From JAEUPI01 sp044222685 (GTDB lineage Bacteria; Pseudomonadota; Gammaproteobacteria; Burkholderiales; Burkholderiaceae_C), in assembly GCA_044222685.1 (NCBI GenBank), contig JBGAMU010000006.1:1-64000 (forward strand): a stretch of DNA of 64,000 nucleotides, given 5' to 3'. A program made the translations under genes and the position numbers. Below are positions 8,628 through 16,977 of the stretch, piece after piece (positions within the stretch are counted from its first letter, which is position 1; the number at the start of each line of letters is the position of its first letter). Below the pieces are notes generated by a model. The model worked only from the letters and a program-made list of their open reading frames with translations, ran no database searches and was not told the DNA's origin.

Positions 8628-8656
8628 TTGAGCTTTTTCTGTCATTCCGATAAGAT
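8628..8656 (+). promoter_or_regulatory. Sigma-70-type promoter of the RNase/barstar genes
   Basis: TTGAGC (8628-8633), a 17-base spacer and TAAGAT (8651-8656) give one of the best housekeeping-type promoters seen in the window, about 27 bases before the GTG of the RNase gene. The surrounding stretch (about 8580-8690) is visibly richer in A and T than its neighbours. Confidence 0.6.
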
Positions 8657-8683
8657 GCCGTATTCAAAGTTCAGGGTAATCCC

Positions 8684-9091
8684 GTGGATTGGACCGGTCG
8701 GTCACTGCTGTCGGGGTCTTGGCGAAAGTTAGGGCTTGCTACAGTAGTCGTCGCATTTGCGGCTTTCCAACCGGTTCTGGCCAGGGGTCCGGTCACGGCG
8801 AGTGACTCGGTGGCACTGACGGAGCTGCCTCGCGAGGCACAGCAGACCGAGAGGTTGATCCGCTCCGGTGGCCCGTTTCCCTACGCCAAGGACGGCGTGT
8901 GGTTCGGCAATCGCGAGAAGCAGCTCCCAAGGCGCGAGCGCGGCTACTACCGCGAGTACACCGTACCAACGCCGGGAGCGCACAACCGAGGCGCGCGCCG
9001 CATCGTCTGCGGAGGCACCAAGGTTCGGGAACCCGAGACTTGTTATTACACCGACGATCACTACGCGAGCTTTCGCCGTATCGCGCAGTGA
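8684..9091 (+). CDS. Secreted guanyl-specific ribonuclease, T1/N1 (barnase-like) family
   Basis: Predicted exported endoribonuclease. The 135-residue precursor has a hydrophobic segment (about residues 17-33) ending VLARG, a plausible signal peptide. The mature part carries the compact microbial RNase core: an F-P-Y-x-x-D-G-x-x-F-G-N-R-E segment, a catalytic-type Glu in YREYTVPTPG, an Arg in RRIVCGG and a His in DDHYASFRRI. These match the Glu/Arg/His set of RNase Sa and barnase. The start is a GTG; a purine-rich GGG lies upstream. The barstar-like gene follows 50 bases later, the expected toxin-inhibitor pairing. Base composition is less GC-rich than the neighbouring core genes, consistent with acquisition. 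It could serve nutrient scavenging or competition; which is not shown. Confidence 0.82.
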   Translation: MDWTGRSLLSGSWRKLGLATVVVAFAAFQPVLARGPVTASDSVALTELPREAQQTERLIRSGGPFPYAKDGVWFGNREKQLPRRERGYYREYTVPTPGAHNRGARRIVCGGTKVREPETCYYTDDHYASFRRIAQ

Positions 9092-9141
9092 GCGCCAACC
9101 TAGAGACCTTGTTCGCCCTTGACCGCCGAAGGACCGAGACC

Positions 9142-9711
9142 ATGCTGCTTCAGACAGTCCGTCCCAACATCGTCCAGTCGATCCGCGCCTATCGCGTGGA
9201 AGAGCTGATGCAGGCCGCCGAGAACGCCGGCCAGCACTTCCTGTATGCCGACCTGTCGACCGCCCAGTCGAAACAGGAGGTGCTCGACAAGATCGCCGAG
9301 TCGTTCCTGTTCCCGATGCATTTCGGCAAGAACCTCGATGCCTTGTTCGATTGCATGACGGACCTGGTGCACAAGGCCGGTGCCCAACCCGGCTTCGTGG
9401 TCGTGCTGGAGCAGTTGCCCGACAACCCCCGCTTCGACCGCGAGGCCCGTGAGCAACTGCTGGACGTCTTCCGCGACGCAGCCGACTTCTGGGCCGAGCG
9501 CAAGATCGCCTTCCGCTGCTTCTATTCGTTCGCGGTCGCGCGCGCTGCCGAAACCGGCAACTGGGAGCGCGCCGGCGAGGTGGCGGTGAGCGCACCCGAA
9601 AAGCCGGCGGCGAAGAACGTGCCGAAGAACGGTGCGAACCCCAACTTCGGCATGAACATGCCGCTGATGAGCAGCGCCTTCGACACCGCGATGTGGCTCA
9701 ACGCGGCCTGA
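9142..9711 (+). CDS. Barstar-family ribonuclease inhibitor with C-terminal extension
   Basis: Expected to bind and block the partner RNase encoded just upstream. The 189-residue protein contains a barstar fold at about residues 15-125: DLS near residue 38, then the helix with HFGKNLDALFDCMTDL, whose G-x-N-x-D-A-x-x-D pattern matches the barnase-contacting helix of barstar, and a conserved FVVVLEQL strand. Barstar itself is about 90 residues; here an Ala/Pro/Lys/Asn-rich tail of some 60 residues follows, ending MWLNAA, whose role is unknown. The ATG at 9142 has a GGACCGAG purine-rich stretch upstream. There is no signal peptide, so the inhibitor stays in the cytoplasm, as expected for an immunity protein. 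Confidence 0.82.
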   Translation: MLLQTVRPNIVQSIRAYRVEELMQAAENAGQHFLYADLSTAQSKQEVLDKIAESFLFPMHFGKNLDALFDCMTDLVHKAGAQPGFVVVLEQLPDNPRFDREAREQLLDVFRDAADFWAERKIAFRCFYSFAVARAAETGNWERAGEVAVSAPEKPAAKNVPKNGANPNFGMNMPLMSSAFDTAMWLNAA

Positions 9712-9741
9712 GCGGCCGCGCGCGGCGCCACCGCCGCCCTA

Positions 9742-10542
9742 TCAGTCGATAGCCGGCGGGTGGACGGCCGGGCGCACGCCCAGGCCGACCAGTGCCTGCG
9801 TCAGCGCCACGTACTCGCCGACGGGCACTTCCTCGGCGCGGCGCTGCAGATCGAAGTCGACCACGTGGCCGGTCCGCGCCAGCCAGGCGCCGAGGGTGTG
9901 GCGCATCAGCTTGCGCCGCTGCGAGAACGCCACACCGACGACCTCACCGAGCAGAGCGCGATCCAGCTCGGGCGGTGACGGCAGCGGCCGCATGCGCACG
10001 ACCGTCGACCACACGCGAGGCGGCGGCTCGAAGGCGTCCGGCGGCACGTCGAACAGCGGCTCGATGTCGTAGCGCCACTGCAGCATCACGCTCAGGCGAC
10101 CGAAGTCGCGCCCCGGCGGCGACGCGGCCATGCGGTCGACGACCTCCTTCTGCAGCATCAAGGTCTGGTCTTCGATCGCCTCGGCGGCATCGAGCAGCCG
10201 GAACAGGATCGGCGTCGAGATGTTGTAGGGCAGATTGCCGACCACGCGCAGCGGCCGGCCCGCCGCCGCCGCCAATTGAGCGAAGTCGACGCCGAGCGCG
10301 TCGGCCTCGATCACCTGCAGCCGGCTGTCGCCGCGCCAGCGTGCGGCCAGGTCGCGATCGAGCTCGATCGCGGTCATTCGACCGGCCCGGTCCAGCAAGG
10401 GGCGGGTGAGGGCGCCGAGGCCGGGGCCGATTTCGACCAGCGCGTCGGTCGGATGCGGGTCGATCGCACGCACGATGCGGTCGATCACCGCGCTGTCGGT
10501 CAGGAAGTGCTGGCCGAACCGCTTGCGCGCGACGTGCCGCAT
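9742..10542 (-). CDS. rsmA: 16S rRNA (adenine(1518)-N(6)/adenine(1519)-N(6))-dimethyltransferase
   Basis: KsgA/RsmA dimethylates two adjacent adenines in helix 45 of 16S rRNA during small-subunit maturation. The 266-residue protein begins MRHVARKRFGQHFL, the family start, with the SAM-binding motif EIGPGLGALT and the catalytic NLPYNIS motif, followed by a small C-terminal domain (VAFSQRRKLMRHTL). The ATG at 10542 lies 37 bases after the surA stop. In many proteobacteria pdxA sits between surA and rsmA; it is absent here. It is convergent with the barstar gene. Confidence 0.95.
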   Translation of the reverse strand: MRHVARKRFGQHFLTDSAVIDRIVRAIDPHPTDALVEIGPGLGALTRPLLDRAGRMTAIELDRDLAARWRGDSRLQVIEADALGVDFAQLAAAAGRPLRVVGNLPYNISTPILFRLLDAAEAIEDQTLMLQKEVVDRMAASPPGRDFGRLSVMLQWRYDIEPLFDVPPDAFEPPPRVWSTVVRMRPLPSPPELDRALLGEVVGVAFSQRRKLMRHTLGAWLARTGHVVDFDLQRRAEEVPVGEYVALTQALVGLGVRPAVHPPAID

Positions 10543-10579
10543 CAGGCCGCTCGTCTGTGCGTCGCCACGCAGGCGCCGG

Positions 10580-11911
10580 TCACTGCGGCGGCTCGCGCAT
10601 CTCGATGTAGGCGCGCGCGCGCAGGTCGCGCGCCCATTCGCGGTACTCCGACTCGAATTTCTGTTCGCGCAGCGCATTGCGGGCCTGCTCGCGCACTTCC
10701 TTGTCGGTCAGTTGCGTGTCGCGCCGCTCGACCACCTGGATCAGGTGCACGCCGAAGCGCGACACCACCGGGGCAGACACGCTGCCCGGCGCCAGCCGGT
10801 TCATCGCCTCCTCGAATTCGGGCACGAAGCTGCCGGGCGACACCCAGCCGAGGTCACCGCCGGCGCTGGCGCTACCGTCCTCGGACACCTCGCGAGCCAC
10901 GTCCTCGAAGCGCCGCTGGCCGGTCTCGATGATGCGCTTCAGCTCCTCGAGCCGGCGGACGGCGTCCTGTTGGCTCGCCTGGGCCGACGTGCGCAGCAGG
11001 ATGTGGCGAGCCCGCGTCTGGCTGACTCGAAAGGCCTGCGCGTCGCGTCGCTCCAGCACCTTCAGCAGATGGAAGCCGGCCCCGCTCTTCAAAGGCGCCG
11101 CGCTGACGGCGCCGACCGCGAGCCCCCGCGTGGCCTCGACGAACAAGTCGGGCAGGCGCGACGACGGCCGCAGACCGATCTCGCCGCCCTTGGCCCGATT
11201 GCCGTCTTCGGAGAGCTCGCGTGCGACCTCGGCGAAGTCGGCGCCGGCCTTCAGCCGCGCAAGGGCCTGGTCGATGCGTGCGCGGCGTTCGGCCACCACG
11301 CCCTCCGAGGCGCCTTCCGGCACCGTGACGAGGATCTGCGCCAGATTGATCTCGGTGTCGGACGCCGCGGCGCCGCGCTGCTGCTCGACCAGGCGCTCGA
11401 CGTCGCTGTCGCTGATGCGGATGCGCTGCTGCACTTCGCGCTCGCGCACGCGTTCGACCAGGATCTGATCGCGCAGGCTGTTGCGAAAACGCGTGAAGTC
11501 GATGCCCTCGGCCGCCAGCCGCTCGCGCAGCTCGCGCAAGCTCAGCTTGTTCTGCGACGCGACGCTGGCCACGGCACGGTCGAGCTCGACGTCGTCGACC
11601 TTCATGCCGCTGTCTCGTGCATAGGTCACCAGCACCCGCTCGTCGATCAGGCCATCGACGATCTGCTTGCGCAAGGCGTCGCCGGCAGGCAGGCGCGCAT
11701 TGCCGCGCCGCGCCTCCTCGCGGGCCCGCGCCGCGCGCTGTTCGACTTCGTTGGCGGTGACCAGTTCGCTGTTGACGACCGCCACGATGTAGTCGCCGAT
11801 GCGCAGCACGCGGTCGCCCGCCTGCGCCAGCGCGAGCGCAGCGACGCCGGACAGCGCGGTGGCCAGGATCGCAGCACGCAGCCGCCTCGATGCAGTGGAA
11901 GACTCAGTCAT
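10580..11911 (-). CDS. surA: Periplasmic peptidyl-prolyl isomerase/chaperone SurA
   Basis: Periplasmic chaperone that escorts outer-membrane proteins such as LptD to the Bam complex. The 443-residue precursor has a signal peptide (about residues 8-31, ending ALAQA), the N-terminal SurA domain with VAVVNSELVTANEV, two parvulin domains (cores around EINLAQILV and TRARHILLR, each followed by an F-A-x-V/F-E-D-V-A-x-E-x-S-E-D segment) and a short C-terminal helix. The ATG at 11911 overlaps the lptD stop by 8 bases; a frame-extending ATG 24 bases upstream lies inside lptD and is less likely. Gene order lptD-surA-rsmA is conserved. Confidence 0.94.
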   Translation of the reverse strand: MTESSTASRRLRAAILATALSGVAALALAQAGDRVLRIGDYIVAVVNSELVTANEVEQRAARAREEARRGNARLPAGDALRKQIVDGLIDERVLVTYARDSGMKVDDVELDRAVASVASQNKLSLRELRERLAAEGIDFTRFRNSLRDQILVERVREREVQQRIRISDSDVERLVEQQRGAAASDTEINLAQILVTVPEGASEGVVAERRARIDQALARLKAGADFAEVARELSEDGNRAKGGEIGLRPSSRLPDLFVEATRGLAVGAVSAAPLKSGAGFHLLKVLERRDAQAFRVSQTRARHILLRTSAQASQQDAVRRLEELKRIIETGQRRFEDVAREVSEDGSASAGGDLGWVSPGSFVPEFEEAMNRLAPGSVSAPVVSRFGVHLIQVVERRDTQLTDKEVREQARNALREQKFESEYREWARDLRARAYIEMREPPQ

Positions 11912-14282
11912 TGACGGGGGTGGAGGTGGGCGCACTGCGCTCCTCGCGCAGCAGCTTGTAGCCGGGGATATTGTCCTTCAACACCTGCAGCGGGTTCGAC
12001 CCGAGGCGGGACAACCCCACCAGTTCGAGTTGCAGCAGCAGCCGTGTCGTCGCTTCGCTGCGGCCGGTGGACAGCCGCTCGCCGACGACGCGCGCGATCC
12101 AGCAGCCGGCGTCGTATTCCAGGCCGGCGATCGAATCGGTGATGCGGCTGTCGCGCATGCTGTAGTTGACGCGTCCCACCGCATACAAGTTGCCTTGGCA
12201 GCGTCCTCCGGCGCCGCCGCCGTTGCCGTCGGCGAGCCGCCCGCGATAGACCGGCCACTGCCAGCCGAGCTCGACCTGCTCCGACAGGCCGCGGGCCAGG
12301 CGATAGGTCGCGCTGAGCGCATGGAACGGTGCCGGCAGATAACGCACGCCGATGATCGAGCGCACCGGCCGCGCGATCTCGGCGCTGTACTGCACGGCAG
12401 CATCGATGCGCCAGTGGGTGATCAGCGACGACGAACCCTCGATCAGCAGATCGGAGAAGCGCTGCGTCAGCGGCACGCCGTCCGGCGTGACCTGCTGGTC
12501 GCGAAAGAGATAACGCTGGGCGATGCCCAGGCGCAGCGTCTCGGCGCCGGTCGCCGGGTCGAGCAGCCGGGTCGTGGCGCCGGCGGTCAGCTGGTGCGCA
12601 TCGGAAACCCGGTCGACCCCGGCGAAGGCGTTCTCCGAGTAGATCGACACCGCGTTGAAGTCGAACGCGCCGGTGTCGAAGGTCGGCAGATTGGCCTGCT
12701 CGCGAAACGGCGTGTTCACATAGAGCAGCCGCGGCTCCAGCGTCTGCCGCTGCGCACGGCCGAACCACTCGCTGTCGCGCTCGAAGATGGCGCCGGCATC
12801 GATGCTGGCGGTCGGGATCACCCGCGACGCCCGCGTGCGGCCGTCGCTCAGCGGCTGATCCATCTGGTAGGTGGCGGCATTGACCGCCAGCTTCGGCTGC
12901 ACCCACCAACCCGGCGCGCGCCAGGTTCGCGACACGCTGCCCAGCGCATGCCAGCGCATGCCCTCGGGCAGCGTGGCCGACTGGACACCCTCGGGCCGGA
13001 CGAAGCGGTTCAGCTCGGTCTCGAGCGCCACGTCCACGCCGGCGACGACCGGCGCGTCGGCGCGCACGCCGAGCTGCCACAGCCGGTCGTACGGCGCGAC
13101 GATCGCGCTGCTCGGGTCGGTCGACTGCAGCACCTGCCAGCGGCGCACGCCGGCGTACCAGCGGTGCGTGATGCCGGCCGTCTGGCCGCCCTGGTCGGCG
13201 CGCAGCGACAACGGCAGCAGGCGCGGTGTCAGCGTCGGGATCTGGCGGGGGAAGTCCTTCCAGTAGTTGTCGTCCGACACCCGGATCACCTGCGCGCCGT
13301 AATGCAGGCCCGGCCCGGTGGTACCGTCGTGCTCGAACCGGCCGAGCGAGCGGCTTTTCGCTTCGACACGATCGTGCGGCAGCACCTGCAGGTCCAGGCG
13401 CCCTTCGTCGTGGGGCTCGAGGTAGCGGAATTCGGTGCCGATGCCGGCGCCGCGCCGTGTCGACACCACCGGCGTGATGGTCGCGTCGCGGTTCGGCGCG
13501 ATGTTCCAGTAGTACGGCACCGCCATCTCGAAGCCGCTGCGCGAATCGAGGTTCACGCTGGGTGGCAGCCAGCCCGACTTGCGATCGTCGGTCAGCGGAA
13601 AGCTCAGCACGGGCATCGCCAGGATCGGCACGCCGAGAAAGCGCAACACGGCACCCTCGGCGATGCCTTCGTTGGCCTCGAGATCGATGCGCACGCGGTC
13701 GGTCGACAGCAGCCAGTCGGGGTCGCCAGAGCCGTCTCGCGGACAGCTCGTGTACGTGGCGTTCGTGGCCACGGAGCGGGACGCATCGAGGAAGTCCACC
13801 CGGTCGGCGCGGCCGCCCGCGCCGTTGCGCGCGAGATAGAACTCGGGCTTGAGGAAGAAACCGTCGAAGCGCTGGACGTGCAACTGCAGCTCGGGGCCTG
13901 AATAGACGTTGCCGTCGCGCGAGATGCGCACGTGCCCGCGCGCGGTGGCCAGGTCGTCGGCGTTGTCGTAGACGAAACGATCCGCGCGGATCACGCTGCC
14001 GGCGTGGCGGAACTCCACATTGCCTTCGGCGGCGACTTCGAGATCGGGCCGCGCGCGCAGCCGATCGGCCAGCAGGACCACCGATCGCCGCGTGCGGTCT
14101 CCCGCCGATGCCGGCGCCAGCTGCAGGCTCGGCCGCAGGGCCAGCGGCTCGTCGCCGGACGTCTGCGCGCCGGCGCCCTGCGCCGCCACGACGAGCGCAG
14201 CCGACGCCAGCGTCAAACCATCGCGAAAGGATCGAGGCGTCGGCACGTGGGCGATTCGAGAGAGCAGTGAGGCGACGACCAT
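11904..14282 (-). CDS. lptD: LPS-assembly outer-membrane protein LptD
   Basis: Outer-membrane beta-barrel that inserts lipopolysaccharide into the outer leaflet with LptE. From the chosen ATG at 14282 it is 792 residues with a signal peptide (to about AQGAGAQ, residue 40). Next comes a periplasmic LptA-like jellyroll (the GNVEFRHAGSVIRADR region), then a long barrel domain. Only three cysteines are visible (TYTSCPRDG, GGRCQGN, DAGCWIA), so the two-disulfide pattern of E. coli LptD cannot be formed in full. The frame is open further 5'; an ATG at 14369 is an alternative but would place a non-signal-like stretch first. It is divergent from amgK and overlaps surA. Confidence 0.93.
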   Translation of the reverse strand: MVVASLLSRIAHVPTPRSFRDGLTLASAALVVAAQGAGAQTSGDEPLALRPSLQLAPASAGDRTRRSVVLLADRLRARPDLEVAAEGNVEFRHAGSVIRADRFVYDNADDLATARGHVRISRDGNVYSGPELQLHVQRFDGFFLKPEFYLARNGAGGRADRVDFLDASRSVATNATYTSCPRDGSGDPDWLLSTDRVRIDLEANEGIAEGAVLRFLGVPILAMPVLSFPLTDDRKSGWLPPSVNLDSRSGFEMAVPYYWNIAPNRDATITPVVSTRRGAGIGTEFRYLEPHDEGRLDLQVLPHDRVEAKSRSLGRFEHDGTTGPGLHYGAQVIRVSDDNYWKDFPRQIPTLTPRLLPLSLRADQGGQTAGITHRWYAGVRRWQVLQSTDPSSAIVAPYDRLWQLGVRADAPVVAGVDVALETELNRFVRPEGVQSATLPEGMRWHALGSVSRTWRAPGWWVQPKLAVNAATYQMDQPLSDGRTRASRVIPTASIDAGAIFERDSEWFGRAQRQTLEPRLLYVNTPFREQANLPTFDTGAFDFNAVSIYSENAFAGVDRVSDAHQLTAGATTRLLDPATGAETLRLGIAQRYLFRDQQVTPDGVPLTQRFSDLLIEGSSSLITHWRIDAAVQYSAEIARPVRSIIGVRYLPAPFHALSATYRLARGLSEQVELGWQWPVYRGRLADGNGGGAGGRCQGNLYAVGRVNYSMRDSRITDSIAGLEYDAGCWIARVVGERLSTGRSEATTRLLLQLELVGLSRLGSNPLQVLKDNIPGYKLLREERSAPTSTPVND

Positions 14283-14347
14283 GGCCGCGATGTCGGGCAG
14301 CAGGTGCCGAACGTCCGGCGCATCGGTCGTGCCGGCAGGCGCGTTCG

Positions 14348-14353
14348 TAGAAT
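14348..14353 (+). promoter_or_regulatory. Candidate -10 box for amgK
   Basis: TAGAAT, the same hexamer found before purB, argS, lptA and gst in this window, 14 bases before the first amgK ATG. It lies in the divergent region with lptD. No clear -35. Confidence 0.45.
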
Positions 14354-14367
14354 GCGGCGGATTATCC

Positions 14368-15465
14368 ATGCGCGAAATCGGACCGCACGCGATGCCGACA
14401 TCCCTTTCCGGCCCTGCGGCCGGCGCCGTCGAGTGGCCCGACGCGGCGCGCCAGGCGGCCTTCGTGGCCTGGCTGACGCCGCTCGTGCAGGCCCACGGCC
14501 TCGAGATGGCCACACTGGCACCGGCATCGGCCGATGCCAGCTTTCGCCGTTACCTGCGCATCCAGGGTCGGCAGGGCAGCTTCATCGTGATGGACGCACC
14601 GCCCCCACAGGAGGACGTGCGCCCCTTCGTCGCGATCGCCAGGCGCATCGCCGATGCCGGTCTGCATGCACCCCGCGTGCTCGCCGCCGACGAGCGGCAC
14701 GGCTTCCTGTTGCTCAGCGATCTGGGCACACGGCTGTACCTCGACGCATTGCAGGCCGCCGGCGCGGCCGAGGCCGACCGGCTGATGGGGCAGGCGATCG
14801 GCGCGCTGGTGCAGTGGCAGGCCCGCGTGGATCCGCGCGGCCTGCCGGCCTACGACGCCGCGCTGCTGCGCCGCGAGCTCGCGCTGTTTCCCGACTGGTG
14901 CGTGCAGCGCGAGTTCGGCCAGACCTGGTCGGACGCGCAGCACGCGGACTGGCAGCGCATCTGCGATCTGCTGGTGGCTAGCGCGCTGGCTCAGCCGCAG
15001 GTCGCGGTGCACCGCGACTGGATGCCGCGCAACCTGATGGTCAGCGAGCCCAACCCCGGCCTCCTCGACTTCCAGGATGCCGTGCTCGGCCCCGTGACCT
15101 ACGACGTGGCCTCCCTGCTGCGCGATGCGTTCGTCTCGTGGGACGAGGAGCGCGAAATCGACTGGGCGGTGCGCTGGTGGCAGCAGGCGCGGCGCGGCGA
15201 CGCGATGGCCGGCCATGCATTCGCCGACGACTTCGGCGAATGCTGGCGCGCGCTCGAATGGATGGGCCTGCAGCGCCACCTGAAGGTGCTGGGCATCTTC
15301 TGCCGCCTGAAGCACCGCGACGGCAAGCCGAAGTACAGCGCCGATCTGCCGCGCTTCTTCGGCTACGCCACCCGCGTGGCCACGCGCTACGCGCCGCTCA
15401 AGCCGCTGCTCGGTCTGCTCGAGCCGCTGTCGGGGCAAGCGGTAAAGGCCGGCTACACCTTCTAG
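14368..15465 (+). CDS. amgK: N-acetylmuramate/N-acetylglucosamine kinase (aminoglycoside phosphotransferase fold)
   Basis: Anomeric sugar kinase of the cell-wall recycling shortcut, making MurNAc-1-phosphate for MurU. The 365-residue protein has the APH-type kinase fold: SADASFRRYLRI near the start, the catalytic loop HRDWMPRNLM and the metal-binding LDFQDAVLGPVTYD. Location next to divergent lptD is typical for amgK. The usual partner murU (MurNAc-1-P uridylyltransferase) is not downstream; an M20 peptidase on the other strand follows. The ATG at 14368 has a GGCGGA stretch 6 bases upstream; a second ATG at 14392 would give 357 residues and fits the family length slightly better. A general phosphotransferase role cannot be excluded. 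Confidence 0.82.
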   Translation: MREIGPHAMPTSLSGPAAGAVEWPDAARQAAFVAWLTPLVQAHGLEMATLAPASADASFRRYLRIQGRQGSFIVMDAPPPQEDVRPFVAIARRIADAGLHAPRVLAADERHGFLLLSDLGTRLYLDALQAAGAAEADRLMGQAIGALVQWQARVDPRGLPAYDAALLRRELALFPDWCVQREFGQTWSDAQHADWQRICDLLVASALAQPQVAVHRDWMPRNLMVSEPNPGLLDFQDAVLGPVTYDVASLLRDAFVSWDEEREIDWAVRWWQQARRGDAMAGHAFADDFGECWRALEWMGLQRHLKVLGIFCRLKHRDGKPKYSADLPRFFGYATRVATRYAPLKPLLGLLEPLSGQAVKAGYTF

Positions 15466-15480
15466 CCGCGCGACCCATCG

Positions 15481-16956
15481 TCAGGGGCAGGCCGCCACCA
15501 CCTGCGCCACCGCGGCCGTGAGCCGCTTGGCGTACGGCACGTGCAGGAATTCGTTGGGCCCGTGCGCGTTGGCCTTCGGGCCGAGCACGCCGCAGACCAT
15601 CATCTGCGCGTTCGGAAAGCCCTCGGCCAGCATGTTCATCAGCGGGATCGTGCCACCCTGTCCGATGTAGCCGAGCGGCGCACCGTACTGCGCCATCGAC
15701 GCGCCGTCGAGCGCCTGCTCCAGCCAGGGTGACAGCGTGGGCGCGTTCCAGCCGGTCGCGCCGAGCGCGCCGGCGCGGCCATCGGCATGGAAGGTGACCC
15801 GCGCGTTGTACGGCGCGTTGTCCTCCAGCAGCGTCTTCAGCTGCTCCGATGCGGCGTGCGCATCCACCAGCGGCGGCAGCCGCAGGCTGAGCTTGAAAGC
15901 GGTATGGGGTCGCAGCACGTTGCCGGCGTTGCCCATCTCGGGCATGCCGTCGACCCCGGTCACCGACAGCGTCGGCCGCCAGGTGCGCCGGATCAGCGCG
16001 TCCACCGGATCGGTGGTGGTCGGCAGCGAGGCCGCGCCGTCGGCGCCGCAGGCCCACGGAAAGCGGCGCCACACCGCGTCGCCGAGCGTCGCCGCGGCGG
16101 CCCGCGCCTGCGCCACGCGTTCGGCCGGCACTTCGCAATGGAAGCTGCCCGGCAACAGCTCGCCGGTGCGTGCGTCCTCCAGCCGATCGAGCAGCTGGCG
16201 CAGGATGCGAAAGCTCGACGGCACCAGGCCGCTGGCGTCACCCGAGTGCACGCCCTCGGTGAGGATCTCGACCTTGAGCACGCCCGACACCATGCCGCGC
16301 AACGAGGTCGTCAGCCAGAGCTGGTCGTAGTTGCCGGCGCCCGAGTCGAGGCAGACGACGAGCGCCACGTTGCCGAGCCGGGGCTTGAGCTTGTCGAGAT
16401 AGACCGGCAGGTCGAACGAACCGCTCTCCTCGCAGCTCTCGATCAGCCCGACGATGCGCGGCCGCTCGATGCCTTGTGCGTCGAGCGCCTCGATCGCGGT
16501 GATGGCCGCGTACACCGCATAACCGTCGTCGGCGCCGCCGCGGCCGTAGAGCAGGCCGTCGTCGAACTTCGGTGTCCACGGCCCCAGGCCGGCACGCCAG
16601 CCGGTGAACTCGGGCTGCTTGTCGAGGTGGCCGTACATCACCACGGTGTCGGTGCTGCCTGCGCGCGTCGCCGGCACCTCGAACAGGATCAGCGGTGTGC
16701 GGCCGTCGAGGCGGATCAGCTCGAGCTTCAGCCCGGCGACATGGCGCGACTCGACCCAGGCCGCGGCGTCGCGCGTCACGCGGTCCAGGTAGCCGTGCTG
16801 CTGCCACTGCGCATCGAACATCGGGCTCTTGGCCGGCACCTCGATGTAGCGCTTCAGCGCCGGCACGATGCGCTCGTCCCAGGCGCGCTCGGCAAAGGCG
16901 GTCAGCGCCGAGGCCGGATCGCGGGCCGTCGCGGAGAGGGAGTCGCGTGCGTTCAT
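15481..16956 (-). CDS. M20 family metallopeptidase (dipeptidase/carboxypeptidase-like)
   Basis: Predicted cytoplasmic di-zinc peptidase. The 491-residue protein has the M20 metal ligands in order: His and Asp in GHLDKQPEF, the bridging Asp in GADDGY, the Glu-Glu pair in ESCEESGS, Asp in DSGAGN, and a C-terminal His in HGPNEFLH. The dimerisation lid lies between about residues 220 and 390. Length and motifs resemble the CNDP-like/dipeptidase branch rather than succinyl-diaminopimelate desuccinylase. A GTGCTCC-AAGGAG-type region precedes the ATG at 16956. It lies between amgK (convergent) and a lipase-like gene in the same direction. Substrate unknown. Confidence 0.87.
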   Translation of the reverse strand: MNARDSLSATARDPASALTAFAERAWDERIVPALKRYIEVPAKSPMFDAQWQQHGYLDRVTRDAAAWVESRHVAGLKLELIRLDGRTPLILFEVPATRAGSTDTVVMYGHLDKQPEFTGWRAGLGPWTPKFDDGLLYGRGGADDGYAVYAAITAIEALDAQGIERPRIVGLIESCEESGSFDLPVYLDKLKPRLGNVALVVCLDSGAGNYDQLWLTTSLRGMVSGVLKVEILTEGVHSGDASGLVPSSFRILRQLLDRLEDARTGELLPGSFHCEVPAERVAQARAAAATLGDAVWRRFPWACGADGAASLPTTTDPVDALIRRTWRPTLSVTGVDGMPEMGNAGNVLRPHTAFKLSLRLPPLVDAHAASEQLKTLLEDNAPYNARVTFHADGRAGALGATGWNAPTLSPWLEQALDGASMAQYGAPLGYIGQGGTIPLMNMLAEGFPNAQMMVCGVLGPKANAHGPNEFLHVPYAKRLTAAVAQVVAACP

Positions 16957-16977
16957 GGTGCTCCTTGTCTTGGCGGG

